Shown: positions 26,055 through 36,225 of the stretch, piece after piece | How the letters are laid out: each line of letters starts with the position of its first letter | How positions within the stretch are numbered: the first letter of the stretch is position 1 | From: Robertmurraya korlensis NBRC 107688 | GTDB lineage: Bacteria > Bacillota > Bacilli > Bacillales > Cytobacillaceae | Reading direction: 5' to 3' | Assembly (NCBI RefSeq): GCF_001591645.1 | Contig: NZ_BCVH01000012.1 | Coordinates: 1-64,000 of the forward strand | DNA: 64,000 bases | Program-made: the position numbers and the translations under genes | Notes under the pieces: generated by a model | Told to the model about the DNA's origin: nothing | Database searches by the model: none | What the model saw: the letters and a program-made list of their open reading frames with translations, nothing else

Positions 26055-26459
26055 ATGATTCAAATACCTTCACAAATTGAAGGAAAGCAGTTTGATTTGT
26101 ATAAGCTTGAGCAATTATTAAAGCCACTGGGTTATACCATTGGTGGTAATTGGGATTACGATCACGGGTATTTTGATTACGAAATTGATGACCGAGAAGG
26201 GTACCAGTTTTTACGAGTTCCCTTTCGAGTCATAGACGGACAACTCGATGCAAGAAACTGTACTGTTGCAATTGAACGACCGTTTTTACTATCCCATTTG
26301 TATCAACCGGATCTAGATGATCATGCATATATCGGGAATGCATCTGCTTCCTTTGACCAGTTTCAGGAACCGGTAGATAAGGACGCTAGCTTTCCTGAAA
26401 AATTTGTAGATATTGGTAAGGCTCTTGTTCAAGAGCTTGAACAGATCCTTATCGACTAG
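26055..26459 (+). CDS. yugN: YugN-like protein
   Basis: A 134-residue soluble, acidic protein of the YugN family, function unknown. The N-terminal half contains GYTIGGNWDYDHGYFDYEID (about 28-47), rich in aromatic and acidic residues. The middle has NCTVAIERPFLLSHLYQ, a family block. The ATG at 26055 is preferred over 26049 because GGGG then lies at proper spacing. It is convergent with the K+ channel gene, overlapping it by four bases, as in the pgi-yugN-yugO order of Bacillus subtilis. Confidence 0.85.
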   Translation: MIQIPSQIEGKQFDLYKLEQLLKPLGYTIGGNWDYDHGYFDYEIDDREGYQFLRVPFRVIDGQLDARNCTVAIERPFLLSHLYQPDLDDHAYIGNASASFDQFQEPVDKDASFPEKFVDIGKALVQELEQILID

Positions 26460-27448
26460 AGTTGGCCAATAATTAGTAACTCATCATGATCATGAATAAT
26501 TGTTTCTCGAGGAGGATTCACCATTGTGTTTTCTCCTCTTTTTATGCCGATTAAAAGCTTACCATCTTTAAGTAACTCGCCATTAGCCGTAAAAAATGAT
26601 TTTGAGACATAGCCTTCAGATGGATGAAAGCTAAAGCTACTTCCATGAAGCTGATCAAGTACTTCAACAAAAGTTGATACAATTCCATCGGTGGCGATGC
26701 AATTTGTCATAATATAACTCATCATTCGGTTGGATTGAATGATTTCGTCAGCGCCAGCTCTTTTAGCATTCTCCATCTGGTCACGGGTAAGAACTTCTAC
26801 AATAGCAGTTATGTTTGGATTTAGGCCTTTAATTGTCAGTAGAGCAAGAATGGTATTCATATCCGCATCTAGCTCATCCTTATGCTGATCGGCTGTAATA
26901 AGTACTTTTTCAGCTGTTGCAATATTTGCCTTTTCTAACACATGATCTTGAGAAGCTCTACCTTTAATAAAGTGCACCTTTGCGTCCATAATGGGATTGG
27001 AACTCAAAGTTTCGTCGATTAATATAATGTCTGAGAATTGGTCGATTGTACGAATCGTTTGAATAATTTCTTTTGAGCGTTCATTCCATCCAATGATAAT
27101 CAAATGTCTATCCCCTCTAAAATGAACTTTTCCTTCGAGATAATTATTTTGCCTAGAAACGGCAGTCGTAGCTAGGGTAATAAAATAAGTCGATAAGAAT
27201 CCAGCACCTATAAAAATAAGTATAATTCCTGTTATTCTTCCAAGAAGACTTTCTGGAGAATAGTCTCCATATCCAACGGTTGATGTGGTAATGATTGCCC
27301 ACCAGATTCCTTCAAAGATTGTAGGAAAACTGTCTGGTTCAACAAGATGAATAATTACACCAAAAAGAACAACGAGTAATAAAGCCATGGTAAGTATTCG
27401 AACAAGCGTAGGCAATCTTAAAAAGCCAGTATAAATTCGGTGGTGCAT
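26456..27448 (-). CDS. yugO: YugO, potassium channel with RCK domain
   Basis: A two-helix K+ channel of 330 residues. TM1 (about 18-36), the pore helix and the selectivity filter TVGYGD near residue 58 and TM2 are followed by a TrkA-N/RCK Rossmann domain (HLIIIGWNERSKEIIQTI near 114) and a TrkA-C-like tail. It conducts K+ across the cell membrane. In Bacillus subtilis YugO mediates electrical signalling and biofilm control and is co-encoded with mstX, which is not visible here. The length equals YugO. Confidence 0.93.
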   Translation of the reverse strand: MHHRIYTGFLRLPTLVRILTMALLLVVLFGVIIHLVEPDSFPTIFEGIWWAIITTSTVGYGDYSPESLLGRITGIILIFIGAGFLSTYFITLATTAVSRQNNYLEGKVHFRGDRHLIIIGWNERSKEIIQTIRTIDQFSDIILIDETLSSNPIMDAKVHFIKGRASQDHVLEKANIATAEKVLITADQHKDELDADMNTILALLTIKGLNPNITAIVEVLTRDQMENAKRAGADEIIQSNRMMSYIMTNCIATDGIVSTFVEVLDQLHGSSFSFHPSEGYVSKSFFTANGELLKDGKLLIGIKRGENTMVNPPRETIIHDHDELLIIGQL

Positions 27449-27510
27449 CTGCTCACCTCTTCATAAGAATCACTTAAAGTATTGACCATATAAAGCCCTG
27501 TTAAACGCAA

Positions 27511-27537
27511 GAAAGACCCTCGTGAACGAGGGTCTTG
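27511..27537 (-). terminator. Terminator after the subtilase gene
   Basis: The stem AAGACCCTCG/CGAGGGTCTT has a four-base loop and a short T-rich tail on the minus strand. Confidence 0.7.
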
Positions 27538-27542
27538 AATCT

Positions 27543-28901
27543 TTATTTCCGTTTTGCCGCAGCCAAAGCTCTATTTACATCAATTAATCCTTCCCCAAAG
27601 TATTCATCTTTCCCAACTTCTCCAATGTCGTAGCTTGAAGAACGAATAATGTCCATAACTTCCTTATTGGATAAAGTCGGATTGGTAGATAAAATTAACC
27701 CGGCTAATCCCGTCACATGAGGAGAGGCCATCGATGTTCCTGAAAGTGCTGCATATTGGTTTTGAAAATAAGTGCTTGGAATATCAACTCCTGGTGCGGC
27801 TACATCAATATAATTACCGTAGTTCGAGAAAGAGGCACGTTCCCCTGAGTAGCCGATAGCAGATACACTTAGAACTTGATCAAAAGCAGCAGGGTAGCTT
27901 GGTTGGTTCGTATTGTCATTACCCGAGGCAGCGATAAGAACAACCCCTTTATCATAGGCATATTGAATAGCCTCTTCTAAGACAGTAGCGGGTTGATAAT
28001 TACCTAAGCTTAAATTAATGACATCGGCTCCATGGTCTGTGGCCCAGACAATGCCTTTTGCAATATCGAACGTATAACCATATCCGTCCTTCGCTAATGT
28101 TTTTATTGGCATAATTTGATTGTACCATGTGATCCCAGCAACTCCTTCTTGGTTATTTGTCTCCGAAGCGATGATCCCAGCTACATGGGTCCCGTGACCA
28201 TTATCGTCATCTGGAGTAGCCTTTTCATCAATCGCGTTATATCCTTCTACCAACTTGTCCTTTAAATCTGGGTGGTCCAAATCTACACCAGTATCCACAA
28301 CCGCAATCACTACATTTTTATTACCCTTCGAAATATCCCACCCTTTTTCGGTTTCTATTACGGGTAAATTCCATTGATACTGCTCTTGGTAAAAGGTGTC
28401 ATTTGGTAAGACGGCTTCATTTTGTAAAAGAATAAAATTAGGTTCGGCATACTCTACTTCCTCTAACCCACGAAAGTAAAGGAGCATCTGATGAGTGGTT
28501 TTCGATTTGGAGCGAAACATATATAGATTGGCTAATTTATCACTTTTACTTGCATCAATCTCCTTATTTATTTCAGCTAGCCGTTCATCGCTAATATCTG
28601 TTTTAAATTTTACAGTTGCCTCATGCTCATAGTAGTGACTTTGATCCTCTTCGTTATGATTAATAATTTGTACTTCTGGGTGATGATTAAGCTTTGAGAC
28701 TAAGCGGTTATTTGATGGATCATTGTGTAAGTCCATGAGTCTTGATGTTCTATTTTGAGAAGGTTCATAATTCACTCTTCGCATATCTATGTTATTTCGG
28801 TCGAGCGTTTTTACTTCTCTCTCGGGCATCGCTCGAGCAACACCTATAATAAGCAATAATGCTAATCCAATTAGCATAAGCGGTCTTGTTCTTCGAAACA
28901 T
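27543..28901 (-). CDS. Secreted subtilisin-like serine protease (S8)
   Basis: A subtilase of 452 residues. A signal peptide or anchor (about 8-24, LMLIGLALLLIIGVARA) is followed by a propeptide (about 80-165) and the S8 catalytic domain. The triad is visible: Asp in AVVDTGVDLDHPD, His in NGHGTHVAGI and Ser in GTSMASPHV. The oxyanion Asn is in AASGNDN. It resembles thermitase/fervidolysin-type enzymes with a short C-terminus. The ATG at 28901 follows GAGGTG. It is monocistronic with a terminator. The target protein is unknown. Confidence 0.92.
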   Translation of the reverse strand: MFRRTRPLMLIGLALLLIIGVARAMPEREVKTLDRNNIDMRRVNYEPSQNRTSRLMDLHNDPSNNRLVSKLNHHPEVQIINHNEEDQSHYYEHEATVKFKTDISDERLAEINKEIDASKSDKLANLYMFRSKSKTTHQMLLYFRGLEEVEYAEPNFILLQNEAVLPNDTFYQEQYQWNLPVIETEKGWDISKGNKNVVIAVVDTGVDLDHPDLKDKLVEGYNAIDEKATPDDDNGHGTHVAGIIASETNNQEGVAGITWYNQIMPIKTLAKDGYGYTFDIAKGIVWATDHGADVINLSLGNYQPATVLEEAIQYAYDKGVVLIAASGNDNTNQPSYPAAFDQVLSVSAIGYSGERASFSNYGNYIDVAAPGVDIPSTYFQNQYAALSGTSMASPHVTGLAGLILSTNPTLSNKEVMDIIRSSSYDIGEVGKDEYFGEGLIDVNRALAAAKRK

Positions 28902-29048
28902 CCTTCTCACCTCATAGTTTATTTCCTACTATTAGGTTGTTCAGTCACTGTCTTAGTATTGATGGTAATTTTAAGGAACAGCCTTCATACATAAATTATT
29001 TAATAAACAGCAAAAATGAACGTAGGGTTATAAAAGGAGGATTACTAC

Positions 29049-29300
29049 ATGAACAAGCCATTAGCCTATTTAAGAGAAATTCTGTCCAACTATACGGATC
29101 GGTCTGATACAGCTGAGTTCCTCTTCAAGAGAATAGAGCAAGGACATTATTCTAATGAAGAAAGCTTTGTTCGAAGCTTATCTGATGAAGAAAACAATTT
29201 TCTAAACAGTATCTTGCCTGAAGAAATTAAGCACGCCAACAACGAACAAGATGAGACTCGGGCGCATCAGTTAAACGAGGTGTACGAGCAACTCTTTTAG
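29049..29300 (+). CDS. csgA: CsgA-like sigma-G-dependent sporulation protein
   Basis: An 83-residue acidic helical protein resembling Bacillus CsgA (a sigma-G-controlled, forespore-expressed small protein, unrelated to curli CsgA). Shared features are the N-terminal LAYLREILSNYT, the middle EESFVRSLSDEENNFLN and the end NEQDETRAHQLNEVYEQLF (19 residues). A strong AAAGGAGG site precedes the ATG. Its molecular role is unknown. The downstream neighbour, convergent, is a yteA-type sporulation gene. Confidence 0.78.
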   Translation: MNKPLAYLREILSNYTDRSDTAEFLFKRIEQGHYSNEESFVRSLSDEENNFLNSILPEEIKHANNEQDETRAHQLNEVYEQLF

Positions 29301-29308
29301 AAGCAGAG

Positions 29309-29337
29309 AAAAAGGACAATGAATCATTGTCCTTTTT
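29309..29337. terminator. Bidirectional terminator csgA/yteA
   Basis: The near-perfect palindrome AAAAAGGACAATGA/TCATTGTCCTTTTT overlaps the last codons of the yteA-like gene. Confidence 0.85.
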
Positions 29338-30106
29338 CTTCTTTTTCTTCTCTCTCTTCATGTTCTTCCACATAAGGATCATGTTCAAATGCAGGGAGAT
29401 CGCCAAAGGTTGTCATGATACCTTCTTCATCGAGTTCCTCTTCATACTTTTCATGTTGCTTATTTGGATAAACGGTCACATGCTTTCCGGTTATATCGAC
29501 ACCGACAAAGTTTTCATAATCCTCCACATACCCAACATTCTCTTGGGGTTCGATGTACATATCATTATAATGATCCACTTGCTCGACTTGATCAGAAGGG
29601 GACTCAGAGGTTCCATAGCTTGCAACATCTTGCCAGGAATCTTCCGCATCGTATGAAACATTTTCATCAGTTTCATCCATATCAAATTTTCCAAAAGGAG
29701 GCATGAGTACTCCTTCTTCAATTGGTCGTTCGTGAGAAGTCACTTTATCTGGTGAATGTTCAATACAATAAAGTGTATTCGGAAGAGCTTCCAAACGCTC
29801 AACTGGGATTTCTTTATGACATACTGCGCAAATACCGTACGTTCCCTTGTCAATTGCTTCAATAGCCTCTAGAACATTTCGGTATTCAAGTCGATAATGT
29901 TCGTTGAGGGCGAGATCTTTTTCTCGTTCGTATAATTCAGTTCCAGCATCACCAGGGTGATTGTCGTAAACAGAGAGTTCACTTACGGAATCGGAAAGAC
30001 TTCGCTGTAAATTGAAATGATCATTGTTTTCAAATTCTTCTTCTAATTGTGCTTTACGGTCTTCTAAACCTTGTCTAAACTGTTGTATTTGTTGATTTGA
30101 TAGCAT
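29324..30106 (-). CDS. yteA: YteA-type TraR/DksA zinc-finger sporulation protein
   Basis: A 260-residue protein. The N-terminal coiled coil (QQIQQFRQGLEDRKAQLEEE, residues 5-24) and SVYDNHPGDAGTELYEREKD are followed by a DksA-type zinc finger (CAVCHKEIPVERLEALP, then YC) at about residues 88-112. A long acidic Glu/Asp/Tyr-rich tail follows. In Bacilli this is the yteA family, linked to sporulation. The ATG at 30106 is chosen because AAAGGA precedes it; an upstream hydrophobic extension in the same frame lacks homology. Confidence 0.85.
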   Translation of the reverse strand: MLSNQQIQQFRQGLEDRKAQLEEEFENNDHFNLQRSLSDSVSELSVYDNHPGDAGTELYEREKDLALNEHYRLEYRNVLEAIEAIDKGTYGICAVCHKEIPVERLEALPNTLYCIEHSPDKVTSHERPIEEGVLMPPFGKFDMDETDENVSYDAEDSWQDVASYGTSESPSDQVEQVDHYNDMYIEPQENVGYVEDYENFVGVDITGKHVTVYPNKQHEKYEEELDEEGIMTTFGDLPAFEHDPYVEEHEEREEKEEKGQ

Positions 30107-30267
30107 CTCAACCAATCCTTTCGTCGGTCTGGTACAAGTTTTAGTATTTACCGATATATGTAGGAACATAAAAGGTAAAATGTTCTTTGAAAAAAATGTC
30201 GATTCGTCTCCTAGTTCTCCTGAAAAATTTGTTATAATTATTTGGGTATGGAAGGGAGAACTGAAAA

Positions 30268-32352
30268 TTGGGAAATAGGGAATTACTAAAAAAGAATTTA
30301 AAAAGCAGATCATTTCGGTTAAACCTACTGTTCTTTGTGATATTTTGTCTATTTACGATGCTCATTATCCGTTTAGGATTAGTACAAATCGTATTCGGGG
30401 AATCATATAGTAAAGAAGTTTCAAGACTTGATGCAACGGTTGTTAGTTTGCCAGCGCCAAGAGGGAAAATGTATGACCGTCACGGACAAGTGGTCGTTGA
30501 TAATGAAGGAATGGATGCTGTCGCCTTTTCAGAAGAACCAGGCATGACAACTGAAGATAAAATTGAAGTAACACGTAAACTTGCAAAACTATTAAGCTTA
30601 GAAAATGAGAGTTATAAAGAAAGAGATTTAAAGGATTACTGGCTAGCCGCTTATCCAGACGAAGCGGAAAAGCTTTTAAAAGAAAAAGAACTTTCGCTTA
30701 CTGGGAAAGAACAGTATGCCTTGCAAATTGAACGTGTTCCTAAAGATTCGATAAAAGATATTGAAGAAAACGAACGTGAAGAAGCGATTATCTATAAGCG
30801 CATGACGAGTGGATATATGTACGAGATTCAAACAATCAAATCTGAAAATTTAACACGAGAGGAAATGGCAACCGTATCAGAAAATCTGAGCTATCTTCCA
30901 GGTGTGGAAATCATAACAGATTGGAATCGTATATATCCGTATGGAGAAATGCTTAAGCCTGTACTAGGTAGTGTAACGACTGCGAAACAGGGAATATTAG
31001 ATGAAAGAAGCAGTTTCTACTTGTCTAGAGGATATTCCCGGAATGATCGTGTGGGTAAAAGCTATCTTGAGTATCAATATGAAGAATTACTACACCCAAA
31101 TAAGGGTCAAAAGAAATATGTTACAGACAGAAGTGGCAATGTAGTCGATGAAGTACTTGTTTCTGAAGGTTCTAGAGGGATGGATTTGCGCTTAAGTATC
31201 AATGCGGATTTGCAACAGGAAGTTGAAAAGATTGTAGAAGAAGAACTTTGGAATGCGAAATCTGGAAAAGGGAATAACCTTCTAGATCGTGCCTTTGTCG
31301 TTATGATGCACCCATATACTGGTGAAGTGTATAGCGTTGCTGGAAAAATGGTGGATCAGGAAAACAAAAGCGAACTTCTCGATTACTCAGTCGGAGCGTT
31401 TGCGAGTCAGTACGAAATGGGATCCACTGTCAAAGGGGCTACTGTATTGGCTGGATATCAAACAGGTGCCATTAAGCATGGTTCTTATTTCTATGATTCA
31501 CCAGTTTATTTAGCGGGAGCAAAGCCGAAGTCCTCATGGAAAAACTTCGGAAGCCTGAATGACCTAAAGGCATTAGAGGTATCCAGTAACGTATATATGT
31601 TCCATACTGTCATGAAAATGGCAGGAGTGAAATATGTTCCTTACGGTGGACTCTCTGTTCAGGAAGAGGACTATACTAGATTAAGAAATATTTATAAGCA
31701 ATTTGGTTTAGGTGTACCAACAGGAGTGGACCTCCCGAATGAGGCAACAGGATACCAGGGAACACCAGACAATCCAGGGTTACTACTAGACATGGCGATC
31801 GGGCAGTATGATACGTACACTCCACTTCAAATGGCTCAATATGTATCAGCCATTGCGAATGGCGGGATGCGTGTTAGACCTCACTTAGTAGCAAGTGTCC
31901 ATGAACCATCAAGAGAACAAGAGCTAGGACCGGTTGTTCAAACAATCAAAACAGAAGTATTAAACCGTGTATTGAACACAGATGAAGATTTGGCACGTGT
32001 TCGTGAAGGGTTTTACCGGGTTGTAAATGGATCGAATGGGACAGCTAAAGGATCCTTTAACATGGACGTAGCAGGAAAAACAGGAACGGCACAAACCTAT
32101 TACTACGGACCGGACCGCTCGAAGTGGGGGCAGGCAACTTACAATCTAACATTCGTAGGTTACTATCCATCGGAGAATCCTAAAGTAGCTTTCTCCGTAG
32201 TCGTTCCATGGGCTTCGAATGACAAACACCCTGTGAACAAACATATTGCGAACCGTGTGGTGGAAGCTTTCATTAAATACGAAGAACAACGAGCTATAGA
32301 AATCCCAACAGATGTAGAAGGCGAAGAGCCGTTAGTAACGGAAGCTGAGTAA
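30268..32352 (+). CDS. Class B penicillin-binding protein (PbpA/PbpH type)
   Basis: A monofunctional transpeptidase of 694 residues for lateral-wall peptidoglycan. One TM helix (about 17-37) is followed by a dimerisation domain (LPAPRGKMYDRHG near 61) and the transpeptidase domain. That domain has the SxxK serine in GSTVKGATV near residue 388, SSN in LEVSSNVYMF near 436 and KTGT in VAGKTGTAQTYYYG near 600. It is closest to PBP2A/PbpH of Bacillus subtilis by size and by the long insertion before the SxxK. Translation starts at a TTG nine bases after GGGAG; no ATG is well placed. Confidence 0.9.
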   Translation: MGNRELLKKNLKSRSFRLNLLFFVIFCLFTMLIIRLGLVQIVFGESYSKEVSRLDATVVSLPAPRGKMYDRHGQVVVDNEGMDAVAFSEEPGMTTEDKIEVTRKLAKLLSLENESYKERDLKDYWLAAYPDEAEKLLKEKELSLTGKEQYALQIERVPKDSIKDIEENEREEAIIYKRMTSGYMYEIQTIKSENLTREEMATVSENLSYLPGVEIITDWNRIYPYGEMLKPVLGSVTTAKQGILDERSSFYLSRGYSRNDRVGKSYLEYQYEELLHPNKGQKKYVTDRSGNVVDEVLVSEGSRGMDLRLSINADLQQEVEKIVEEELWNAKSGKGNNLLDRAFVVMMHPYTGEVYSVAGKMVDQENKSELLDYSVGAFASQYEMGSTVKGATVLAGYQTGAIKHGSYFYDSPVYLAGAKPKSSWKNFGSLNDLKALEVSSNVYMFHTVMKMAGVKYVPYGGLSVQEEDYTRLRNIYKQFGLGVPTGVDLPNEATGYQGTPDNPGLLLDMAIGQYDTYTPLQMAQYVSAIANGGMRVRPHLVASVHEPSREQELGPVVQTIKTEVLNRVLNTDEDLARVREGFYRVVNGSNGTAKGSFNMDVAGKTGTAQTYYYGPDRSKWGQATYNLTFVGYYPSENPKVAFSVVVPWASNDKHPVNKHIANRVVEAFIKYEEQRAIEIPTDVEGEEPLVTEAE

Positions 32353-32365
32353 TATAATGAGAAAT

Positions 32366-32393
32366 CTAGATTCATTGGAATCTAGGTTTTTTT
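32366..32393 (+). terminator. Terminator after the class B PBP gene
   Basis: The stem CTAGATTC/GAATCTAG has an ATTG loop and a T7 tail. Confidence 0.75.
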
Positions 32394-32520
32394 GGCTTTT
32401 AAAATGTTCATTAAATATTGTTTGAATAATCTTACAATCGTGTGTTACGATAAAACCATACAAAATAACAAACAGCGTTGCGTAATAAGAAACAGTCTAT
32501 TTTCAAAGGGAGGAAAGAGA

Positions 32521-34698
32521 ATGTCTATTTATGTAACAAAGGGGAAGTTACAAATTGCAGTAGAGCTTTATCATTTTATCCAAAAGGAAGGGTTGCCACA
32601 AACTCAGCTCGATGAAGTATCATTTTGGGAGGGGCTATCAGAGCTAATCCAGGATTTAAAACCAAAAAATGAATTACTTTTAAGAAAAAGAGACGATCTC
32701 CAACAGCAAATTAACACCTACCACAAACAACAAACATCCTTCACAGCTGAGTCCTATAAAGCCTTCTTAACTGATATCGGTTACCTTGAACAAGAGGTGG
32801 CTGACTTTGAAATCACAACAGAAAATGTCGATCAAGAAATTAGTCTTCAAGCGGGTCCTCAACTCGTTGTTCCAGTCGATAATGCAAGGTATGCACTTAA
32901 TGCCGCCAATGCAAGGTGGGGAAGTCTGTATGATGCGCTTTATGGAACGGACGTCATAAGTGACGAAGATGGTGCAGCTAAGACAGGAGCTTATAATCCC
33001 ATTCGCGGGGGAAAAGTAATCTCATTTGCGAAGCAATTTTTAAATCAAACTGCTCCTCTCCGTGAAGGCTCCCACATAGATGTGACTAGCTATCGTATTC
33101 AAGATGGGCATCTCATCATTACCTTAACAAATGGAAACAAGACACAGCTGGATAATCAACAGCAATTCGTTGGATACCAAGGAGAAAGTGACAACCCATC
33201 AGCAATCTTGTTTAAAAATAACGACCTCCACTTTGAAATCCAGATAGACCATGAATCACCGATCGGAAAAACAGATACGGCTGGTATAAAAGATATCGTC
33301 ATGGAATCGGCCTTAACCACCATTATGGACTGCGAAGATTCCGTAGCCGCAGTTGATGCGGAAGACAAAGTACGTGTGTACCGAAATTGGTTAGGATTAA
33401 TGATAGGGGACTTAACGACTACTTTCCAAAAGGGATCAAGAACTCTAACTCGTAGCTTGCAGCCAGACCGTGAATACAAAGATCCGAATGGAGACATATT
33501 CTCATTAAAAGGTCGCTCCTTAATGTTTGTTAGAAATGTGGGACATTTAATGACGACCAACGCCATCCTGGATCAAGCAGGAAATGAAGTGCCAGAAGGT
33601 ATCATGGATGCGGTGGTAACCAGCTTGATTGCCAAACACTCCCTATTAGGAAATGGCTCATACCAAAACTCATCTAAAGGTTCCATCTATATAGTGAAGC
33701 CAAAAATGCACGGATCCGAAGAAGTAGCTTTTGCTAATGAATTATTTAATCGAGTGGAGGACTTGATTGAAGTTCCAAGAAACACGATTAAAATTGGGGT
33801 AATGGATGAAGAAAGACGTACGAGTCTAAACTTGAAAAATTGCATTCATGAAGTAAGGGAACGAATTGTGTTTATCAATACCGGCTTTCTTGATCGCACG
33901 GGAGATGAAATTCATACTTCAATGGAATCGGGAGCAATGATACGTAAAAATGAGATGAAAGCTGCTACTTGGCTTCAAGCTTATGAGAAATCTAATGTAT
34001 CGACTGGTCTCGCGGCAGGTCTTCAAGGAAAAGCTCAAATCGGTAAAGGAATGTGGGCTATGCCTGACTTGATGGCTGAAATGATTAAACAAAAAATCGT
34101 TCATTTAAAAGCAGGGGCAAATACGGCTTGGGTGCCATCACCAACGGCAGCAACACTGCATGCACTTCATTATCATCAAATTCATGTTCGTTCTCTTCAA
34201 GATGAACTCAAACAAAATGTACGAAGCTATCAATCTGATATGTTAACCATTCCAGTGGAAGGAAACATGAGCTGGAGTAAGGAAGAGATCCAGGCAGAGC
34301 TAGACAATAATGCTCAAGGAATACTTGGATATGTTGTACGTTGGGTCGAGCAAGGGGTCGGTTGTTCGAAAGTTCCAGATATTCACCATATTGGGCTAAT
34401 GGAAGACCGAGCAACCTTACGAATTTCCAGCCAACATATGGCTAACTGGCTCTATCATGGGATTTGTACAAAGGAGCAAGTGCTTGAAACAATAAAACGG
34501 ATGGCAAAGGTAGTAGATGAACAAAATGCGGGAGACGAAAACTACCGTCCAATGGCTGACAGATACGAGGATTCCGTAGCGTTCCAAGCAGCATGTGAAC
34601 TAGTTTTTAAAGGTTATGAACAGCCTAGTGGGTATACAGAACCAATCTTACATCGTCGAAGAATGGAAGCAAAAAGAAAATTCGCTCATCAAAAATAA
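32521..34698 (+). CDS. glcB: Malate synthase G
   Basis: Malate synthase isoform G of 725 residues, condensing glyoxylate with acetyl-CoA to malate. The G type is shown by length (the A type is about 530) and by the inserted domains. Catalytic-core blocks are [16 protein letters not shown] near residue 265, [11 protein letters not shown] near 285, [13 protein letters not shown] near 335 and [15 protein letters not shown] near 505. AGGGAGG precedes the ATG. An IclR regulator gene follows after 31 bases. No isocitrate lyase is in the window, so glyoxylate may come from glycolate, allantoin or glycine. Confidence 0.95.
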   Translation: MSIYVTKGKLQIAVELYHFIQKEGLPQTQLDEVSFWEGLSELIQDLKPKNELLLRKRDDLQQQINTYHKQQTSFTAESYKAFLTDIGYLEQEVADFEITTENVDQEISLQAGPQLVVPVDNARYALNAANARWGSLYDALYGTDVISDEDGAAKTGAYNPIRGGKVISFAKQFLNQTAPLREGSHIDVTSYRIQDGHLIITLTNGNKTQLDNQQQFVGYQGESDNPSAILFKNNDLHFEIQIDHESPIGKTDTAGIKDIVMESALTTIMDCEDSVAAVDAEDKVRVYRNWLGLMIGDLTTTFQKGSRTLTRSLQPDREYKDPNGDIFSLKGRSLMFVRNVGHLMTTNAILDQAGNEVPEGIMDAVVTSLIAKHSLLGNGSYQNSSKGSIYIVKPKMHGSEEVAFANELFNRVEDLIEVPRNTIKIGVMDEERRTSLNLKNCIHEVRERIVFINTGFLDRTGDEIHTSMESGAMIRKNEMKAATWLQAYEKSNVSTGLAAGLQGKAQIGKGMWAMPDLMAEMIKQKIVHLKAGANTAWVPSPTAATLHALHYHQIHVRSLQDELKQNVRSYQSDMLTIPVEGNMSWSKEEIQAELDNNAQGILGYVVRWVEQGVGCSKVPDIHHIGLMEDRATLRISSQHMANWLYHGICTKEQVLETIKRMAKVVDEQNAGDENYRPMADRYEDSVAFQAACELVFKGYEQPSGYTEPILHRRRMEAKRKFAHQK

Positions 34699-34729
34699 TC
34701 AACTAGAAACAGGGCGTGAGGTGAAAAGA

Positions 34730-35494
34730 ATGGATAGAGAAAACATGGTCAAATCGGTGAGTCGCGCCCTTGATATTATTACTCTTGTTTCTATGAAAAA
34801 AGAAGGTCTTGGCGTTACTGAAATAGCAAACCAGATGGATATAAACAAAAGCTCCGTCTATCGTATCCTAACAACAATGGCTCATTATGGGTATATTGAG
34901 CAGGATGCTGAGTCAGGGCGTTATCGGCTAGGGTACACCTTTTTAGATATTGGCTCGAAGCTTTTAGATTCACTAGATATCCGAACGGAAGCAAAGCCTT
35001 ACTTACTCGAGCTAGGGAAATTCACCGACGAAGTCATTCACTTAGTCGTATATGATCAAGGAGAAGTTGTTTATATTGAGAAATTTGAGGGAACGGAGAC
35101 GCTTAGAATGCACTCCAAGGTAGGGAAGCGAGCGCCGATGCATTGTACCGGTGTAGGCAAAGCTATTTTAGCCTATCTGCCTTCCGCAATAACCGAAGAT
35201 ATTTTGAATCGAAAAGGGTTGCCTGTTCATACCCAATATACAATTACTGACCGAGAAAAATTTCTATCTGAATTAGAAGCAGTGAAACAAAGAGGGTATG
35301 CTTTAGATCTACAGGAGAACGAGGTTGGAATTACATGTATTGCCGTACCGATCTTTGACCATGCTGGAAATGCAGTGGCGGCGCTCAGTGTCTCTGCACC
35401 AACCATTCGAATGAAGGACGAACGTATCGAAGAATTGAAGCAACATGTTTTAAAAACGGGATCAAACATTTCCTATCGGTTAGGATATCGATAA
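34730..35494 (+). CDS. IclR-family transcriptional regulator
   Basis: An IclR regulator of 254 residues. The N-terminal winged HTH (SVSRALDIITLVSMKKEGLG, then EIANQMDINKSSVYRILTTM, about 6-65) is followed by the GAF-like effector domain (about 80-250) with MHCTGVGKAILAYL near 135. The ATG at 34730 is chosen because GTGAGGTG lies eight bases upstream. It is probably co-transcribed with malate synthase G and likely senses glyoxylate, pyruvate or a related acid. That ligand is an inference from the operon. Confidence 0.9.
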   Translation: MDRENMVKSVSRALDIITLVSMKKEGLGVTEIANQMDINKSSVYRILTTMAHYGYIEQDAESGRYRLGYTFLDIGSKLLDSLDIRTEAKPYLLELGKFTDEVIHLVVYDQGEVVYIEKFEGTETLRMHSKVGKRAPMHCTGVGKAILAYLPSAITEDILNRKGLPVHTQYTITDREKFLSELEAVKQRGYALDLQENEVGITCIAVPIFDHAGNAVAALSVSAPTIRMKDERIEELKQHVLKTGSNISYRLGYR

Positions 35495-35496
35495 AA

Positions 35497-35530
35497 GATA
35501 AGCTCCAGGAAACTTCCTGGAGCTTATTCT
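35497..35530. terminator. Bidirectional terminator iclR-type/yceI-type
   Basis: A 14-bp perfect stem (ATAAGCTCCAGGAA/TTCCTGGAGCTTAT) lies between convergent genes. Confidence 0.85.
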
Positions 35531-35534
35531 AGTA

Positions 35535-36068
35535 TTACTCAGCTTTTGAAGCCTCTAAAGAGATAGCAAACTTAACTTTATCTCCAACAAGAACTCCACC
35601 TGTTTCAAGAGCAGCGTTCCAAGTTAGTCCGTAGTCGCTGCGATTTACTGTACCTTCTGCACTGAAACCAACCTTTTCATTGCCCCATGGATCCTTGCCT
35701 TGTCCTTCGTAAGTTACTACAAATGTTTCAGATTTCGTTACACCGTGAAGAGTAAAATCACCTGTTACATTGTACTCGTCTTCGTCTTTTCTTTCGATTG
35801 AAGTAGATTTGAATGTCATGGTTGGATAGTTTTCAACATCAAAGAAGTCAGCAGAACGAAGGTGGTTATCACGATCTTCGTTACGAGTATCGATGCTTGC
35901 CACATCCACGTTAAACACGATGTTAGCAGTTGTTAAGTCCGTTGGATCTGCTTCAATCTCTGCATCAAACGCATGGAATGCTCCATTAGTCTTAGCGATC
36001 ATCATATGTTTGATTGAAAAATCTACGTTGCTGTGTGCTGTGTCTACTGCCCATTTTGCTTTTGTCAT
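35535..36068 (-). CDS. YceI-family lipocalin-like protein
   Basis: A YceI-family protein of 177 residues. The family motifs are WAVDTAHSNVDFSIKHMM at the N-terminus, the middle RDNHLRSADFFDVENYP block and the C-terminal VGFSAEGTVNRSDYGL. The fold is a lipocalin-like beta barrel that binds polyisoprenoid or amphipathic lipids. No signal peptide is present, so it is cytoplasmic here, as is common in Firmicutes. The ATG at 36068 follows GGAGGT; an upstream ATG overlaps that ribosome site and is not used. Confidence 0.92.
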   Translation of the reverse strand: MTKAKWAVDTAHSNVDFSIKHMMIAKTNGAFHAFDAEIEADPTDLTTANIVFNVDVASIDTRNEDRDNHLRSADFFDVENYPTMTFKSTSIERKDEDEYNVTGDFTLHGVTKSETFVVTYEGQGKDPWGNEKVGFSAEGTVNRSDYGLTWNAALETGGVLVGDKVKFAISLEASKAE

Positions 36069-36187
36069 TTTACATACCTCCAAAGTTTTTGTTTTATTTC
36101 ATATATCTTGAATTAAATATATTAGATTTCGAAGTAATTATATGATAAGGATAAAACCTTTGTCAATGAATAAATTTTTAGAAAATA

Positions 36188-36225
36188 AAAAAACAGTTTG
36201 CTTTACGTATGCAAACTGTTTTTTG
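36188..36225 (-). terminator. Terminator overlapping the phosphoesterase 3' end
   Basis: The stem AACAGTTTGC/GCAAACTGTT has A6/T6 flanks. The stop codon of the phosphoesterase lies in the loop. Confidence 0.85.
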
